DNA of 43,657 nt from Spirochaetes bacterium GWB1_27_13 (GTDB taxonomy: Bacteria; Spirochaetota; GWE2-31-10; MWDO01). Below the pieces are notes generated by a model, which saw nothing but the letters and a program-made list of their open reading frames with translations, did no database searches and was not told the DNA's origin. Below are positions 8,227 to 18,811 of the stretch, one piece after another; within the stretch, counting starts at the first letter, position 1, and the number at the start of each line of letters is the position of its first letter. The stretch lies in assembly GCA_001829125.1 (NCBI GenBank), contig MIAN01000268.1:36857-80513 (forward strand), written 5' to 3'. The position numbers were made by a program, and so were the translations under genes.

Positions 8227-9999
8227 ATGGAAATTTATGAGGGTATAGCCGCATCACCTGGCATTGCCATTGGTGAAGCTTTTATTTATAATCAGGAGCT
8301 TCTAATTCCTAAATACTCAATTTCAGAAATGCAGGTTGAGCTTGAAATAGACAGATTCTATGTCGCTTTAAGAAAGACAAAAGAAGAATATGAAAAGCTC
8401 AGAAATAAAATTGTTGCTGAAATGAGTGAGGACGAGGGTAAATTCCTTGATACTCATATATTAATGACAGAAGATCAATCTTTAATACAAGAAGTAGTAG
8501 AAAGATTAAGAGAAGAAAAAAAGAATGTAGAATGGATTATCTATCAGGTAGTAGATTCTCTTTTTAAAAAATTTAGACAAATGGAAGATGAATACTTTAG
8601 AGATAGAGCAGTTGACGTTTTAGATATTGGCAGAAAATTGATTCAGAAACTACTATCACAAAAAAATTCATCTTTATCAGATATATCAAAAGATGTTATA
8701 GTAATAAGTAGTGATTTAACTGTAAGCGATACTGCAAGTATGAACAAAAAACATGTTTTTGGATTCGTAACAGAACTTGGCGGAAGAACTTCTCATGTCG
8801 CTATACTAGCAAGAGCTCTTGGAATACCAGCAGTACTTGGCATAAAAGATATTTCTCATAAAATTAATACTGGTGATATGGTCATAATAGATGGTCTTCG
8901 TGGTAGAATTATAGTAAACCCTAACGAAGAAACAACAATGGATTATGGTCATGAAAAAACTAATTATGAAAAATTAGAAAATTCTTATCTTGCACTAAAA
9001 GATTTACCGTCCGAAACTCTTGATGGTAAAAAAATAATTTTAAAAGCAAATATGGAAATCCCTGAACAAGAAATAGATTCTGTTATATTCCATGGTGCAG
9101 AAGGAATTGGTTTATATAGATCAGAATTCCTATATTTATCTAAAAAAAGAAAAGTTTTACCTACTGAAGAGCAACAATTTAATGCTTATAAATTTGTTCT
9201 TGAAAAATTTCCTAATCATAATGTAACAATTAGAACTTTAGACCTTGGTGGCGATAAAGTTTTAGAAGGTGTAACGGAAAGAGAATCAAACCCATATCTT
9301 GGTTGGAGGGCAATTAGGTTTTGTCTTTCAAGACCTGATATATTTAAAATTCAACTTAGAGCATTGTATAGAGCATCTATTTTTGGTAATCTGCAAATTA
9401 TGTTTCCTATGATTACTGGAGCAGAAGAAGTAGATCAAATAAATCAAATAATAGATCAGGTAAAAAAAGATTTACGAAAAGAAAATATTAATTTTAAAGA
9501 AGATGTCCCTGTTGGATTGATGATTGAGACGCCAGGAGCAGTTTTGATTACAGATTTACTTGCGAAAAAATCAGACTTTTTTAGTATAGGTACAAATGAT
9601 TTAATCCAATATACTCTTGCTTGTGATAGAGGCAATGAAAAAGTTGCTTATTTATATGAACCATTGCATCCTGCTGTGCTTAAATTATTAAAAATGACTA
9701 TCGACAATGCTCATAAAGAAAATTTAAAAGTTAGTTTGTGTGGTGAAATGAGTTCTGATATTGAATCAGTTATTGCTTTAGTTGGTCTTGGCATTGATGA
9801 ACTTTCTATGGGACCTATTAGCATTCTCGAAGTAAAAGAAATAATTAGAAGTTTAAAATATGAAGAAACGAAAAAACTTTCTGAAGAATTATTAAAGATG
9901 AAAGACTATTTTGAAATAAAAAAACGAATTCAAAACTGGATGAAAACAAACTTAAAAAATCATATTTTCATCAAATCATCAAACTTTAAAAAGAAATAA
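8227..9999 (+). CDS. ptsI: PTS enzyme I (phosphoenolpyruvate-protein phosphotransferase)
   Basis: 590 residues. It takes phosphate from PEP onto its own histidine and passes it to HPr, the entry point of the sugar phosphotransferase system. The active histidine is in GGRTSHVAILARA (His190). The C-terminal PEP-binding barrel shows GAEGIGLYRSEFLYL, LDLGGDKVL, MIETPGAVL, SIGTNDLIQYTLACDR and LCGEMSSD (Cys505). All are canonical, so the enzyme should be active. About 15 extra basic residues trail the usual end. No HPr or sugar-specific permease lies in the window; an EIIA-like gene is at 32675. The SD is weak. der begins 25 bases downstream, probably co-transcribed. Confidence 0.96.
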   Translation: MEIYEGIAASPGIAIGEAFIYNQELLIPKYSISEMQVELEIDRFYVALRKTKEEYEKLRNKIVAEMSEDEGKFLDTHILMTEDQSLIQEVVERLREEKKNVEWIIYQVVDSLFKKFRQMEDEYFRDRAVDVLDIGRKLIQKLLSQKNSSLSDISKDVIVISSDLTVSDTASMNKKHVFGFVTELGGRTSHVAILARALGIPAVLGIKDISHKINTGDMVIIDGLRGRIIVNPNEETTMDYGHEKTNYEKLENSYLALKDLPSETLDGKKIILKANMEIPEQEIDSVIFHGAEGIGLYRSEFLYLSKKRKVLPTEEQQFNAYKFVLEKFPNHNVTIRTLDLGGDKVLEGVTERESNPYLGWRAIRFCLSRPDIFKIQLRALYRASIFGNLQIMFPMITGAEEVDQINQIIDQVKKDLRKENINFKEDVPVGLMIETPGAVLITDLLAKKSDFFSIGTNDLIQYTLACDRGNEKVAYLYEPLHPAVLKLLKMTIDNAHKENLKVSLCGEMSSDIESVIALVGLGIDELSMGPISILEVKEIIRSLKYEETKKLSEELLKMKDYFEIKKRIQNWMKTNLKNHIFIKSSNFKKK

Positions 10000-10024
10000 A
10001 ATTTAACTAAGAAAGACAAAAAAT

Positions 10025-11359
10025 ATGAATAAAATTCCTTTAGTTGCGATACTAGGTAGACCGAATGTTGGTAAGTCTACCCTATTTAATCGCTTGATTA
10101 AAAAAAGAAAAGCTATAATTGATCCTACACCTGGTGTTACTCGCGATATTATTTTTGGAGAATTAATTTATAATGATAATAAGACTATAAAATTTCTTGA
10201 TACTGGCGGACTTACTGATGAAGGAGATGAGCTAAATATTTTAGTTCAAAAAAAATCAAGAGAAGCATTAAAAGATGCTGATTTAGTTATATTCTTAGTG
10301 GAATCAAATAAAAGTCTTCCAATAGAGATAGAATACATTGAAATACTAAGAAAATTAAATAAAAAGTCTATAATAGTTGTAAATAAATGTGATATTCCAG
10401 AAAAAGATATTAATATAAATGAATATTATCAATATGGGCTTGGGGAACCTCTTGCAATTTCGGCAAGTCACAACAGAAATATTGATGTATTGTTAGAAAG
10501 AATAATTGAAAACCTTCCAGAAGAACAAGAAATTGAAATAAAAGAAGAGGAAGAGAAAGATGTAATTAGAATTGCAATTGTAGGTAAACCAAATGTTGGA
10601 AAATCGTCTTTATTAAATAAAATCATTGGACAAGAAAGAAGTATAGTTTCTTCAATTCCTGGTACTACAAGAGATGTTGTCGATGGAAAATTTAATTATG
10701 ATAACAAAGAATTCATAATTTTGGATACAGCAGGCATTAGAAGGAAATCTAGGGTTAATGAAGATATAGAATATTATTCTGTAAATAGAGCAATTAAATC
10801 TATTAGCGATGCTAACATTATATTTTTAGTTATTGACTCTGTTGAAAATATATCTGATCAGGATAAAAAGATAACAGATCAAATAATAAAAAATGGTAAA
10901 GCATTAATATTAGTTTTAAATAAATGGGACCTCGTTGATAAAAATCAGGATGTCTTAAATGAAAAAAAAGAAATGTTACTTTATAAATTTCCAATTGTTG
11001 AATTTGCTCCTATTATTCCAATATCTGCAAAAACAGGAAAAGGTGTCGAGAATTTATTAAAAACTTCAATAAAAATATTTAATCAATACAAAAGAAGGAT
11101 AGGAACATCAGAATTAAACGATTTTATTGCCGAAGTGGTAAAAAAATATACACCAGCGTCAAAGCAGGGGGTATTAAAAATTTATTATGGAACACAAATT
11201 AAGGCTATGCCTGTAGAATTTGTATTCTTTATAAACAAAAAGAAATTATTAACTGAGAATTATAAACAATATATTATTAATCGTTTTAGAGAAAAATTTA
11301 ATTATACTGGTATTCCAATACAAATTCATTTTAGAGATAAAGACAAAAAAGAAGAATAA
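10025..11359 (+). CDS. der: Ribosome-assembly GTPase Der (EngA)
   Basis: 444 residues with the tandem G domains unique to Der, needed for 50S subunit maturation. G domain 1 carries GRPNVGKST (10-18), DTGGL and NKCD. G domain 2 carries GKPNVGKSS (from about 187), DTAGIRRKSR and NKWDLV, followed by the KH-like C-terminal domain ending IPIQIHFRDK. The acidic linker between the G domains (EEQEIEIKEEEEKD) is typical. The ATG at 10025 follows only a purine-rich AAGAAAG as SD. A strong terminator closes the unit at 11442-11475. Confidence 0.96.
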   Translation: MNKIPLVAILGRPNVGKSTLFNRLIKKRKAIIDPTPGVTRDIIFGELIYNDNKTIKFLDTGGLTDEGDELNILVQKKSREALKDADLVIFLVESNKSLPIEIEYIEILRKLNKKSIIVVNKCDIPEKDININEYYQYGLGEPLAISASHNRNIDVLLERIIENLPEEQEIEIKEEEEKDVIRIAIVGKPNVGKSSLLNKIIGQERSIVSSIPGTTRDVVDGKFNYDNKEFIILDTAGIRRKSRVNEDIEYYSVNRAIKSISDANIIFLVIDSVENISDQDKKITDQIIKNGKALILVLNKWDLVDKNQDVLNEKKEMLLYKFPIVEFAPIIPISAKTGKGVENLLKTSIKIFNQYKRRIGTSELNDFIAEVVKKYTPASKQGVLKIYYGTQIKAMPVEFVFFINKKKLLTENYKQYIINRFREKFNYTGIPIQIHFRDKDKKEE

Positions 11360-11365
11360 GAAATT

Positions 11366-11378
11366 ATAACACAGATTT
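11366..11378 (+). repeat. Short remnant of the decamer repeat
   Basis: ATAACACAGATTT, the left-end signature of the family, appears 7 bases after the der stop, without further decamers. Confidence 0.45.
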
Positions 11379-11441
11379 AAAAAATAGACAAATTTAATAA
11401 AGATGTAGGATTAGTTGTATATTTGTTATGAAAAATAATAC

Positions 11442-11475
11442 AAAGAGGCTGACTTTCGAGTCAGCCTCTTTTTTT
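11442..11475. terminator. Strong terminator between der and the amylase gene
   Basis: A 13-bp perfect stem (11442-11454 with 11459-11471) has a TTCG tetraloop and a run of Ts on the plus strand. On the minus strand it lies 11 bases after the amylase stop, followed by TTTGTATTATTTTT, so it may serve both convergent genes. Confidence 0.9.
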
Positions 11476-11485
11476 ATCTCGCCAA

Positions 11486-14400
11486 TTAAGGTTTAATTGG
11501 ACTTTGAGCGATTGGGTCAGTTGTTAATGTTAGGTCAAATTGTAAGTATTTTGTTAGCGTAGGCTTATAAGCATCGCTTGCAGTTGTGGAAGGAGACATT
11601 CCATAAGTCCATTCACTGCCACCTGTTTTATTTAAAAACATAATCAACAAATTAACTTTATCTGGATTCCCAATTGCTGTTCGAGGTATTCTTAATTCTA
11701 ATGATTGGTTAGCCCAATCTCTTTGTAAGTCAGTTCCTTGTGTTAAACTCAAAGGATTTGTCCAACTCCAGCTTGAGCCACCCCAGTTTGCATTATTAAA
11801 ATTATCCCAATTAGATGACCAATTTATTACATAGTGTGCAGTAAATGGTAACGTATAAGTTTGGGTATTGTAAGTTACACCAGTCGTTGTGCCACCAGTT
11901 CCACCCTCTTTACCAACATAAACAACCAATAATTTATTTGAATCGTTTGCACTTACATCTCCACCTTTATATCCAATATAAACATAAGAAGCATCCCATG
12001 TTATATAAGAAATATAACCACTTGTAGATGTGTTAAATTGTTCTTTTGTTGTGTCCCATTCTCCTGAAGTATTAATTGTTCCATCCATTGTAATCGTGTG
12101 TTCGTAAGCTGGATTTAATCTTGTTACTGTTAAAGTATAAGTTCTTGTTACTGTGCCGTCTTCTGATGTAACTTTTACATCAATTGTATTTGCACCAACA
12201 TTCAACGCTAAAGCACCAGATGGACTACCTGCTGTAACAGAAGAATAGCTACCAGCATTAACTCTAACTTGAATAGTTGAAGTTACACCAGATGGAACTG
12301 ATGGAGTTACTGTTATAGAAGATGTTGCATTACTTACTGATGCTGAGTAAGAATATGTAGTTCCCGAAAAACTTGGACTTAAACTTCCGCTTGATAATGT
12401 CAAACCTGAAAGATTAGCAAATTTGCTGTTATGTGCCCAAATTGCAAAGTCTGTCCCAACATAAATAATTTGATAATTGCTTGGATTATACGTTGAAGTT
12501 GTACCAATCTTAACAGCGATGTTACTTGTGCCAACTCTTGCACCGTATTCTGTTGCTGTTGCAGTATCGATTGTTACAGCACTTGTATTTGTTATGCCGT
12601 ATTCTTTTCTGATACTAATTAATTGTTTTAAGTGATCTTGTGCTGTTTGACCTTCATCAAAGAAATGTTGCCAAGCTACACAAGGTACACCAGGATGTGT
12701 TAAAGTATAAACATAAGCAAGATATACTTTATCATCTTTTAGTTTCCAATGACCTTGTGTACTACCTGTATCATGGTTATCAACGAAAGTAACAGCATTC
12801 TCAGGATGCCAGCCTATGTAACCAGCTGGAGTTCCATAGACAGATTTTAATACATTCATCGTAGGATATGTATAACTTGTCGAGCCTATTGTTGGGTAGG
12901 TAGAATATTTATACCAACCAAACGCAGCATTCAATTTATTTTTTGTATCAAAATCAAAGATTAAAGATTTTGTACCACCGCTTGTTGTAGCATTTACCCA
13001 TGAGTCAAGATTTTCCTGCGGAGTATTATCTTCCCAAAGCTCACCAACAGAAAACTCTGGAGAAGTCTTTGAGTTGTAAAGTCCTACATAATCACCTTTA
13101 TAGCCTTTGACATAATCATATCTCCAGCCTTTAAAGCCTACATCGTTTTTGAGTAAATCATTCATCCAGTCTATGATTTTTTTCTGAACAACGATGTTAG
13201 TATGGTCTAAGTCTCTACCGTAATCATAAATAGCTCCAGTATCACTCCAACCTCTCTTCGTTGTATCAAAGTTATATTGTGGACTTGTTACATTTGAGAA
13301 TACTTCATCGTCATAAGTGATACTAGAAAAACTACCTGTAACATCCATTGTTGGGTCTGTAAAATCAGCCCAGCTTGCTGTCCCACATCTATGATTTATG
13401 ACAATATCAGCAATTGCTTTAGCACTGTGTCCGCTCGTTCCGCTATTATATATATAAGAAATCGCATCTTTTAATTGTTGCTTTGTTCCATAGTCAGAGT
13501 CGAGTAGTGTTAGTTGTGTCGGTAAATAACCTTCATTGTAACCAACTCTTGGACCAGGTGCTGCTTTTGATACAGGTGGAAACCATACCCATTGGAAATT
13601 ATCTCTAATTGATTGAGCATTCTCTTGCATGATTACGTACCAGTATTTATTTGGTCCTGTATCTTTTGTTTTAACACTATCCCAATGGAAACCCTGTAAC
13701 ATAACTTCAGAGCCAAAAGTACTTGAGATAGAATAAGGTGCTGTTATTGCATATCGTTTTTCTACGACAGTTGAGTTGTTAAATCCAGATTTAATAGCAA
13801 TAGCTTTTATTTGATAACCACCTTTACCATTTACACCAGATGCAGTTAAGCTAATAGGAGTAGAATAAGTTAGTCCATTTGTTGGGTCTGTTCCATCAAG
13901 AGTATATTTAATTGTTGCACCTGTAGTTGCACTCGTTATAGTTAATGATTGTGTCGAAGTATAAACTCCACTGTCAATACTAAACTCTGGATTTGCAACA
14001 GTTTCAATTCCAGTTGTCGATACTTCTTCAAAAATTACTGTTGACCATGCTTTAACTCCATAAGTTCCAGAAAGTTCTGCACCAGAGGCAACATCCCAGT
14101 AGTTATTATTGGATTCGCACCAGCTACCAGTATCGATTATTCTTATCCATTTTTTGCCAGCATCAGCTGCTGGTATTGTAAAAGTAACATCTGCACTATA
14201 TGAGTTTATAAACACTAAGAAATCATGATCACCTTTTGAGCTACCATCAATCCTAATCCAAACACATCTGTCGCTTGTTGACAAATCACTTGCTCCGTCT
14301 TCTTTTTTAAATGTATAAGACACAGAGTAATCATTTTGTCTTAAAGCATGATGTGCGTTTCTTATTCCAATTAAGTTTTTAACAAATAAGAATAAAGCAT

Positions 14401-17400
14401 TTTTGCTATCTGCATTTGCATCAGTACCAAAATTATTGTGATATGCACCACCATTGCCAGTAGCAACAGCATTTGGGCTATCTGTATTTATCATGTTGTA
14501 GTTGCTCCATGTTGCAACACTATCAACATTGTAAGGGTTGTTGTTACCATTTTGTGTTCTTGCAAACTCATCACCATAAACTGTCATTGGTACACCACGA
14601 GAGAAAAACTGAATTGTCCAGAAATTTTTTAACTGCTGTCTTCTTAGAGCCTGATTGTTTCCAGTATCCCACGAATCATTATCTCCGCTTCCTCCATCAG
14701 AAGGACCAAATGGCCAAGTAACACCATTATTTTTATCATTGTAGCTAACAACATCCATTAATGTAAAACCATCGTGAGCTACGATAAAGTTTACTGATTT
14801 TTGAGGACCGCCTTGATCATAAAAACCTGTATGTATATTACCAGAGCTTCTATCCAAAGGTCCATACGAACCATTAAATACATCACCAAGTGATGGATAG
14901 CCAGTTGTCTTATATCCGCCACCTTTGACAAATTTTCTTACAGAGTCTCTATAAAAACCATTCCATTCACCCCAACCAGAAGGGAAGTTAGAAACTTGAT
15001 AACCACCTGGCCATTGAGTATCCCAAGCCTCTGCTATCATTTCAGCATTTCTACTAGCACCGAGTGTTGCTATATCAACAATTGTTTGACTACTTGTATT
15101 GAATGTATAGTCTGGTGAAGTTCCTCTACCAAGTACTGGTGCTAAGTCAAATCTAAATCCATCGACTCCCATATCGTCAAGCCAATAAGTTAGCGAGTCA
15201 ATTATAAATTTGCGTACTGGTGGGTTTGCGGCATACATATTGTTGCCACAGCCAGTTGTTTGCCAATAATCTGATTTATCTGTAGAAACTAAAGAATAAT
15301 ATTCAGCATTATCAAATCCTCTAAAACATGTAATTTCATCACATTTTTTAGTTCCGTCCCAGTTTCCACCTTCGCCAGTGTGATTATAAACAACATCAAG
15401 GTAAACTTCCATTCCTTCATCGTGGAATGCTTTAACCATTTCTTTAAACTCTTTTGTAGGACCACCAGATGTCTTATCATAAGAATACCTTCTATCTGGT
15501 GCAAAGAAACCATAAGTCATATAACCCCAATAGTTTCCACCAGACTGTGTATCTGGATTTATATCATTAGCCGTCTCATGTACTGGCAAAAATTCAACTG
15601 TTGTATAACCAAGTGATTTAAGGTATTTTGCCATATAACCAGCACCTTTATATGTTCCTCTATATGAGTCTGGAACACTAACAACACTTTCAAAGCCAGA
15701 TATACCAGATAAAATTGTTTGGAGGTTCACTACTGATGGGTGTTTTGTCAAACCTCTAACATGAGTCTCATATATAATAGAATCTTTTTGTGCTATATTA
15801 GGTTTACTTCCAAAAGAAGTAGTGTCTTTTAGTAATATTGATTTTGGTGCCCATTTTCCAGTGTCATAGATTCTTCTATCAACACCTTGATATACATGAT
15901 CACTAGATGTATCAGTACCACCAGTTCCATACATTCCACCATCATGACCCGCTGCTGTCATTGCAGGAGTTTCTTTATCGTGACTTAATTCTTTAGCATA
16001 AGGGTCATACAATACTTTGTTTGGATTGAATCTATTTCCATTGCTATCAACATCTATTATATAACCAGCATTACTGTTTCCTCTTGTCCAACCTGCGTTA
16101 TAAGTCCAGTTTGGTCCCCATGTTCTAAATGCGTAATAAGTTCCATTTGAAAGTCCTGATGTATGATTTACTTTCGCTCGCCAAATATTATCGCTTCCTT
16201 TAGCCATATCGCAAGACCATACCGCATCGGCACCAGTTGCTTGAGAATAAATTTCTAACATTACTTTTGTAGCATTCTTAGAATAAACAGCAAAAGTCGC
16301 TTCTCCTGGTACAGCACTAACAAAGTTTGCACCCAATGGATAAGTTGCTGTTCCCCAATTGGCTTCGTCAACTTTTAGATAACCAGGCAATTGTATAGTA
16401 TAAGTTTGGTAAGAAATATCAGAAGGTAATAAACTATCGTCTTCCATGTAGGCAATTGCTTTTACTGTTTGACTTGTAGCAACACTAATAGCTGCTGTGT
16501 ACAATGTACCAGATGTCTTTGATGGGTCATTACCATCTATTGTATATTTAATTTTTGCATTTGCAGTAGCAGTTGATAAACTTACTGTTTGTGTAGAATT
16601 ATATGTTCCTCCAAGTGGTGAGAAAGTAGGTGAGGCAACCTTTTCAACATTTGTATAAGTAGCTGTTATTGTATCTGAGTCATTCCATGTTGACTTAAAT
16701 GCCTTAAATTTAATTGTTGCCACACGATTTACAGTGTCAGAATATGATATTGTAAAAGGTGTACTATATAAAGTAGAAGTATTTGTTGGGTCTACTCCGT
16801 TTTTAGTATATCTAATTTCTGCCCCAATAGTAGAAGTTTGTAGTGTAATTTCGAGGTTTCCTGTAAATGTAGAGCCACTTGCAGGACTAATCGTTGGATT
16901 TACAACTTTAAAACTAAACGATGCAGTCGCTTCATTAGATGTCTCATAATCTTGTTTGGTTGCTATCACTCTAATTGTTATATTTGATGCAATTGTGAAA
17001 CTTCCAGTATATACTGTTCCATTTATAGGATTTGAACCATCGAGAGTATATTTGATTACAGAACTTGTCGTCGAACAACTCAAACTAACTGTTTGCTCTG
17101 ATGTTAGATTTGTTCCACCATTTGGACTTATTGTAGGAGTCGCAACTTTTCCAAGATAAAAACTGTATGACTGAGTACTAACATTTGAATCAAGCATTTC
17201 ATCTTTATAAGCAACTGCTTTTATTGTTGTTGTGTTGCTTACAGGTATTGCTCCAGTATATACAGTTCCATTTGTTTGAGAAGGTGTAGAGTTATCAATC
17301 GTATATTTAATAGTTGCACCTACTGTGTTTGTAGAAATACTAACATTCTGTGTTGTAGAAAATATTCCTCCTACTGGTGAGAATATTGGTGTTTCAACCT

Positions 17401-18802
17401 GATAATATGGTACTGTTGTAGTAGTTGTTGTTGCAATTGTGGTAGTCGTAGTCGATGTAGTAGTTGTTGTTGGAATAGTCGTTGTTGTAGAACCACTTGT
17501 TGTCGTTGTTGTTGTTGGAATAGTCGTTGTTGTGGAACCACTTGTTGTCGTTGTTGTTGTTGGAATAGTCGTTGTTGTGGAACCACTTGTTGTCGTTGTC
17601 GTTGTTGGAATAGTCGTTGTAGTTGTAGTTGTAGTAGTAGTTATCGTGATTTTTTTGAAATTTGCTGTTACAATATCAGAGCTATCCCAATTACTTCTAT
17701 ATGCTATTGCTTTTAATGTTGTTGTATTTGATATAATAATGGGTGAAGAATAAATTATTCCATTTGTTGAAGATGGGTCTGTTCCATCTATTGTATATTT
17801 AATATTAGCATTAGCAGTTGTTGTTGCTAAAGATACACTTAATGGGTCCAAAAAATTTTTTGAACCAGGGTTTATATCTGGTTTTCCAACTTTAAAACTA
17901 AAAATTATTGTCTTAACTGAAGATGCTTTATTTGTTCCATTATAATATGAAATTGCTTTAGCCGTTGTAATTTTATCAATTGTAATTTCAGATGTATATT
18001 TTTTACTTAATTTTGTTGGAGTACTTCCATCTGTTGTATAATAAATCGATGTATCTGCTTTGTTGTTAAATAAATTAAGCTTTATATCACTATCATAAAC
18101 AGTATCTGTTGTAATTATGTTATTACCAACTTGAAATTCAGGACTAAAATCTCCAAGATTATCAAATATTTTTTGTGTTATTTGAGAATTTTCCCAACCA
18201 TATTTATAAGCCATTACTCTTAGTGTTCCATAAGTAATTTTTTGTAGTTTTTCAGTATAAAAGTTAGATGAAGTAGAAGGGTCTGTCCCATCTGTTGTGT
18301 AGTACAAAGTTACACCGCTATTAGTACTTTTTAAAACTATTCCATCTGCTGTTTCATCTATTACAGGTGGTGCGAGTTTAAGTTTATATTCTTGTGTTAT
18401 AACATCTGAGTAAGTATAATTTTCTCCAGATATAATTGATGCAGCTTTTATCAATCTATATCTAAAAATTGTAATTGGAGAATTATAAACAAGTCTTGTT
18501 TTTGAATCAGAAACTGTAGGGTCTGTTCCATCTATTGTATAGTAAATCGTTGCATTTGAATTTGTTGTTTCGAGTTTAACTCTAAATTCTTTATAAAATT
18601 TATTGTCAGTCGAAGGATCAACTGTATCATCGGTAGATAAGTCAATTGTTTTAAAAGTTGGATTTATACTTTTATCTCTAACTTTTCTTATGACTGAGCC
18701 ATCATCATAAGTGACTACTTGCTGGGTACATGTAGAAAAATATAAAATGCCAATTAAAATCGATATAAGTATCAAAGAATTGAAATATATTTTTTTATTC
18801 AT
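11486..18802 (-). CDS. Giant bicatalytic GH13 lipoprotein (isoamylase-type plus plant-type alpha-amylase)
   Basis: 2438 residues. After a signal ending FSTC (lipid anchor) come four CHB_HEX-type beta modules (YTIDGTDP-like), a Thr-rich hinge (about 390-464), and four more such modules. Next are a CBM48-like domain (about 806-910) and a debranching GH13 domain: DVVYNHTGEGG (about 1135), GFRFDLAP, IAEAWD, VAHDGFTL. After a ninth beta module (about 1600-1690) comes a second GH13 domain of plant alpha-amylase type: IADIVINHRC, GWRYDYVKGY, VGELWED, FVDNHDTG. A cadherin-like domain (about 2130-2230) and a CBM9/glucodextranase-C-like module end the protein. Both catalytic triads are complete, so it should cut alpha-1,6 and alpha-1,4 links in starch or glycogen at the cell surface. 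The SD is AAGGAG, 9 bases after the upstream lipoprotein gene. Subfamily names are from motifs only. Confidence 0.93.
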   Translation of the reverse strand: MNKKIYFNSLILISILIGILYFSTCTQQVVTYDDGSVIRKVRDKSINPTFKTIDLSTDDTVDPSTDNKFYKEFRVKLETTNSNATIYYTIDGTDPTVSDSKTRLVYNSPITIFRYRLIKAASIISGENYTYSDVITQEYKLKLAPPVIDETADGIVLKSTNSGVTLYYTTDGTDPSTSSNFYTEKLQKITYGTLRVMAYKYGWENSQITQKIFDNLGDFSPEFQVGNNIITTDTVYDSDIKLNLFNNKADTSIYYTTDGSTPTKLSKKYTSEITIDKITTAKAISYYNGTNKASSVKTIIFSFKVGKPDINPGSKNFLDPLSVSLATTTANANIKYTIDGTDPSSTNGIIYSSPIIISNTTTLKAIAYRSNWDSSDIVTANFKKITITTTTTTTTTTIPTTTTTTSGSTTTTIPTTTTTTSGSTTTTIPTTTTTTSGSTTTTIPTTTTTSTTTTTIATTTTTTVPYYQVETPIFSPVGGIFSTTQNVSISTNTVGATIKYTIDNSTPSQTNGTVYTGAIPVSNTTTIKAVAYKDEMLDSNVSTQSYSFYLGKVATPTISPNGGTNLTSEQTVSLSCSTTSSVIKYTLDGSNPINGTVYTGSFTIASNITIRVIATKQDYETSNEATASFSFKVVNPTISPASGSTFTGNLEITLQTSTIGAEIRYTKNGVDPTNTSTLYSTPFTISYSDTVNRVATIKFKAFKSTWNDSDTITATYTNVEKVASPTFSPLGGTYNSTQTVSLSTATANAKIKYTIDGNDPSKTSGTLYTAAISVATSQTVKAIAYMEDDSLLPSDISYQTYTIQLPGYLKVDEANWGTATYPLGANFVSAVPGEATFAVYSKNATKVMLEIYSQATGADAVWSCDMAKGSDNIWRAKVNHTSGLSNGTYYAFRTWGPNWTYNAGWTRGNSNAGYIIDVDSNGNRFNPNKVLYDPYAKELSHDKETPAMTAAGHDGGMYGTGGTDTSSDHVYQGVDRRIYDTGKWAPKSILLKDTTSFGSKPNIAQKDSIIYETHVRGLTKHPSVVNLQTILSGISGFESVVSVPDSYRGTYKGAGYMAKYLKSLGYTTVEFLPVHETANDINPDTQSGGNYWGYMTYGFFAPDRRYSYDKTSGGPTKEFKEMVKAFHDEGMEVYLDVVYNHTGEGGNWDGTKKCDEITCFRGFDNAEYYSLVSTDKSDYWQTTGCGNNMYAANPPVRKFIIDSLTYWLDDMGVDGFRFDLAPVLGRGTSPDYTFNTSSQTIVDIATLGASRNAEMIAEAWDTQWPGGYQVSNFPSGWGEWNGFYRDSVRKFVKGGGYKTTGYPSLGDVFNGSYGPLDRSSGNIHTGFYDQGGPQKSVNFIVAHDGFTLMDVVSYNDKNNGVTWPFGPSDGGSGDNDSWDTGNNQALRRQQLKNFWTIQFFSRGVPMTVYGDEFARTQNGNNNPYNVDSVATWSNYNMINTDSPNAVATGNGGAYHNNFGTDANADSKNALFLFVKNLIGIRNAHHALRQNDYSVSYTFKKEDGASDLSTSDRCVWIRIDGSSKGDHDFLVFINSYSADVTFTIPAADAGKKWIRIIDTGSWCESNNNYWDVASGAELSGTYGVKAWSTVIFEEVSTTGIETVANPEFSIDSGVYTSTQSLTITSATTGATIKYTLDGTDPTNGLTYSTPISLTASGVNGKGGYQIKAIAIKSGFNNSTVVEKRYAITAPYSISSTFGSEVMLQGFHWDSVKTKDTGPNKYWYVIMQENAQSIRDNFQWVWFPPVSKAAPGPRVGYNEGYLPTQLTLLDSDYGTKQQLKDAISYIYNSGTSGHSAKAIADIVINHRCGTASWADFTDPTMDVTGSFSSITYDDEVFSNVTSPQYNFDTTKRGWSDTGAIYDYGRDLDHTNIVVQKKIIDWMNDLLKNDVGFKGWRYDYVKGYKGDYVGLYNSKTSPEFSVGELWEDNTPQENLDSWVNATTSGGTKSLIFDFDTKNKLNAAFGWYKYSTYPTIGSTSYTYPTMNVLKSVYGTPAGYIGWHPENAVTFVDNHDTGSTQGHWKLKDDKVYLAYVYTLTHPGVPCVAWQHFFDEGQTAQDHLKQLISIRKEYGITNTSAVTIDTATATEYGARVGTSNIAVKIGTTSTYNPSNYQIIYVGTDFAIWAHNSKFANLSGLTLSSGSLSPSFSGTTYSYSASVSNATSSITVTPSVPSGVTSTIQVRVNAGSYSSVTAGSPSGALALNVGANTIDVKVTSEDGTVTRTYTLTVTRLNPAYEHTITMDGTINTSGEWDTTKEQFNTSTSGYISYITWDASYVYIGYKGGDVSANDSNKLLVVYVGKEGGTGGTTTGVTYNTQTYTLPFTAHYVINWSSNWDNFNNANWGGSSWSWTNPLSLTQGTDLQRDWANQSLELRIPRTAIGNPDKVNLLIMFLNKTGGSEWTYGMSPSTTASDAYKPTLTKYLQFDLTLTTDPIAQSPIKP
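17413..17645 (-). repeat. Tandem 45-bp repeat coding a Thr/Ser/Gly hinge
   Basis: A 45-base unit coding IPTTTTTTSGSTTTT is repeated about three times within a longer Thr-rich stretch of the amylase. On the plus strand it reads GTTGTTGTTGGAATAGTCGT and gives a false Val-rich frame. Such repeats can change in number between strains. Confidence 0.9.
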
Positions 18803-18811
18803 AAAAACTCC

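Noticed and set aside
17439-17753. Plus-strand frame coding a Val-rich protein
   Set aside because: It is the complement of the ACN-rich hinge of the amylase; the Val runs come from the repeat and there is no SD or sensible protein.
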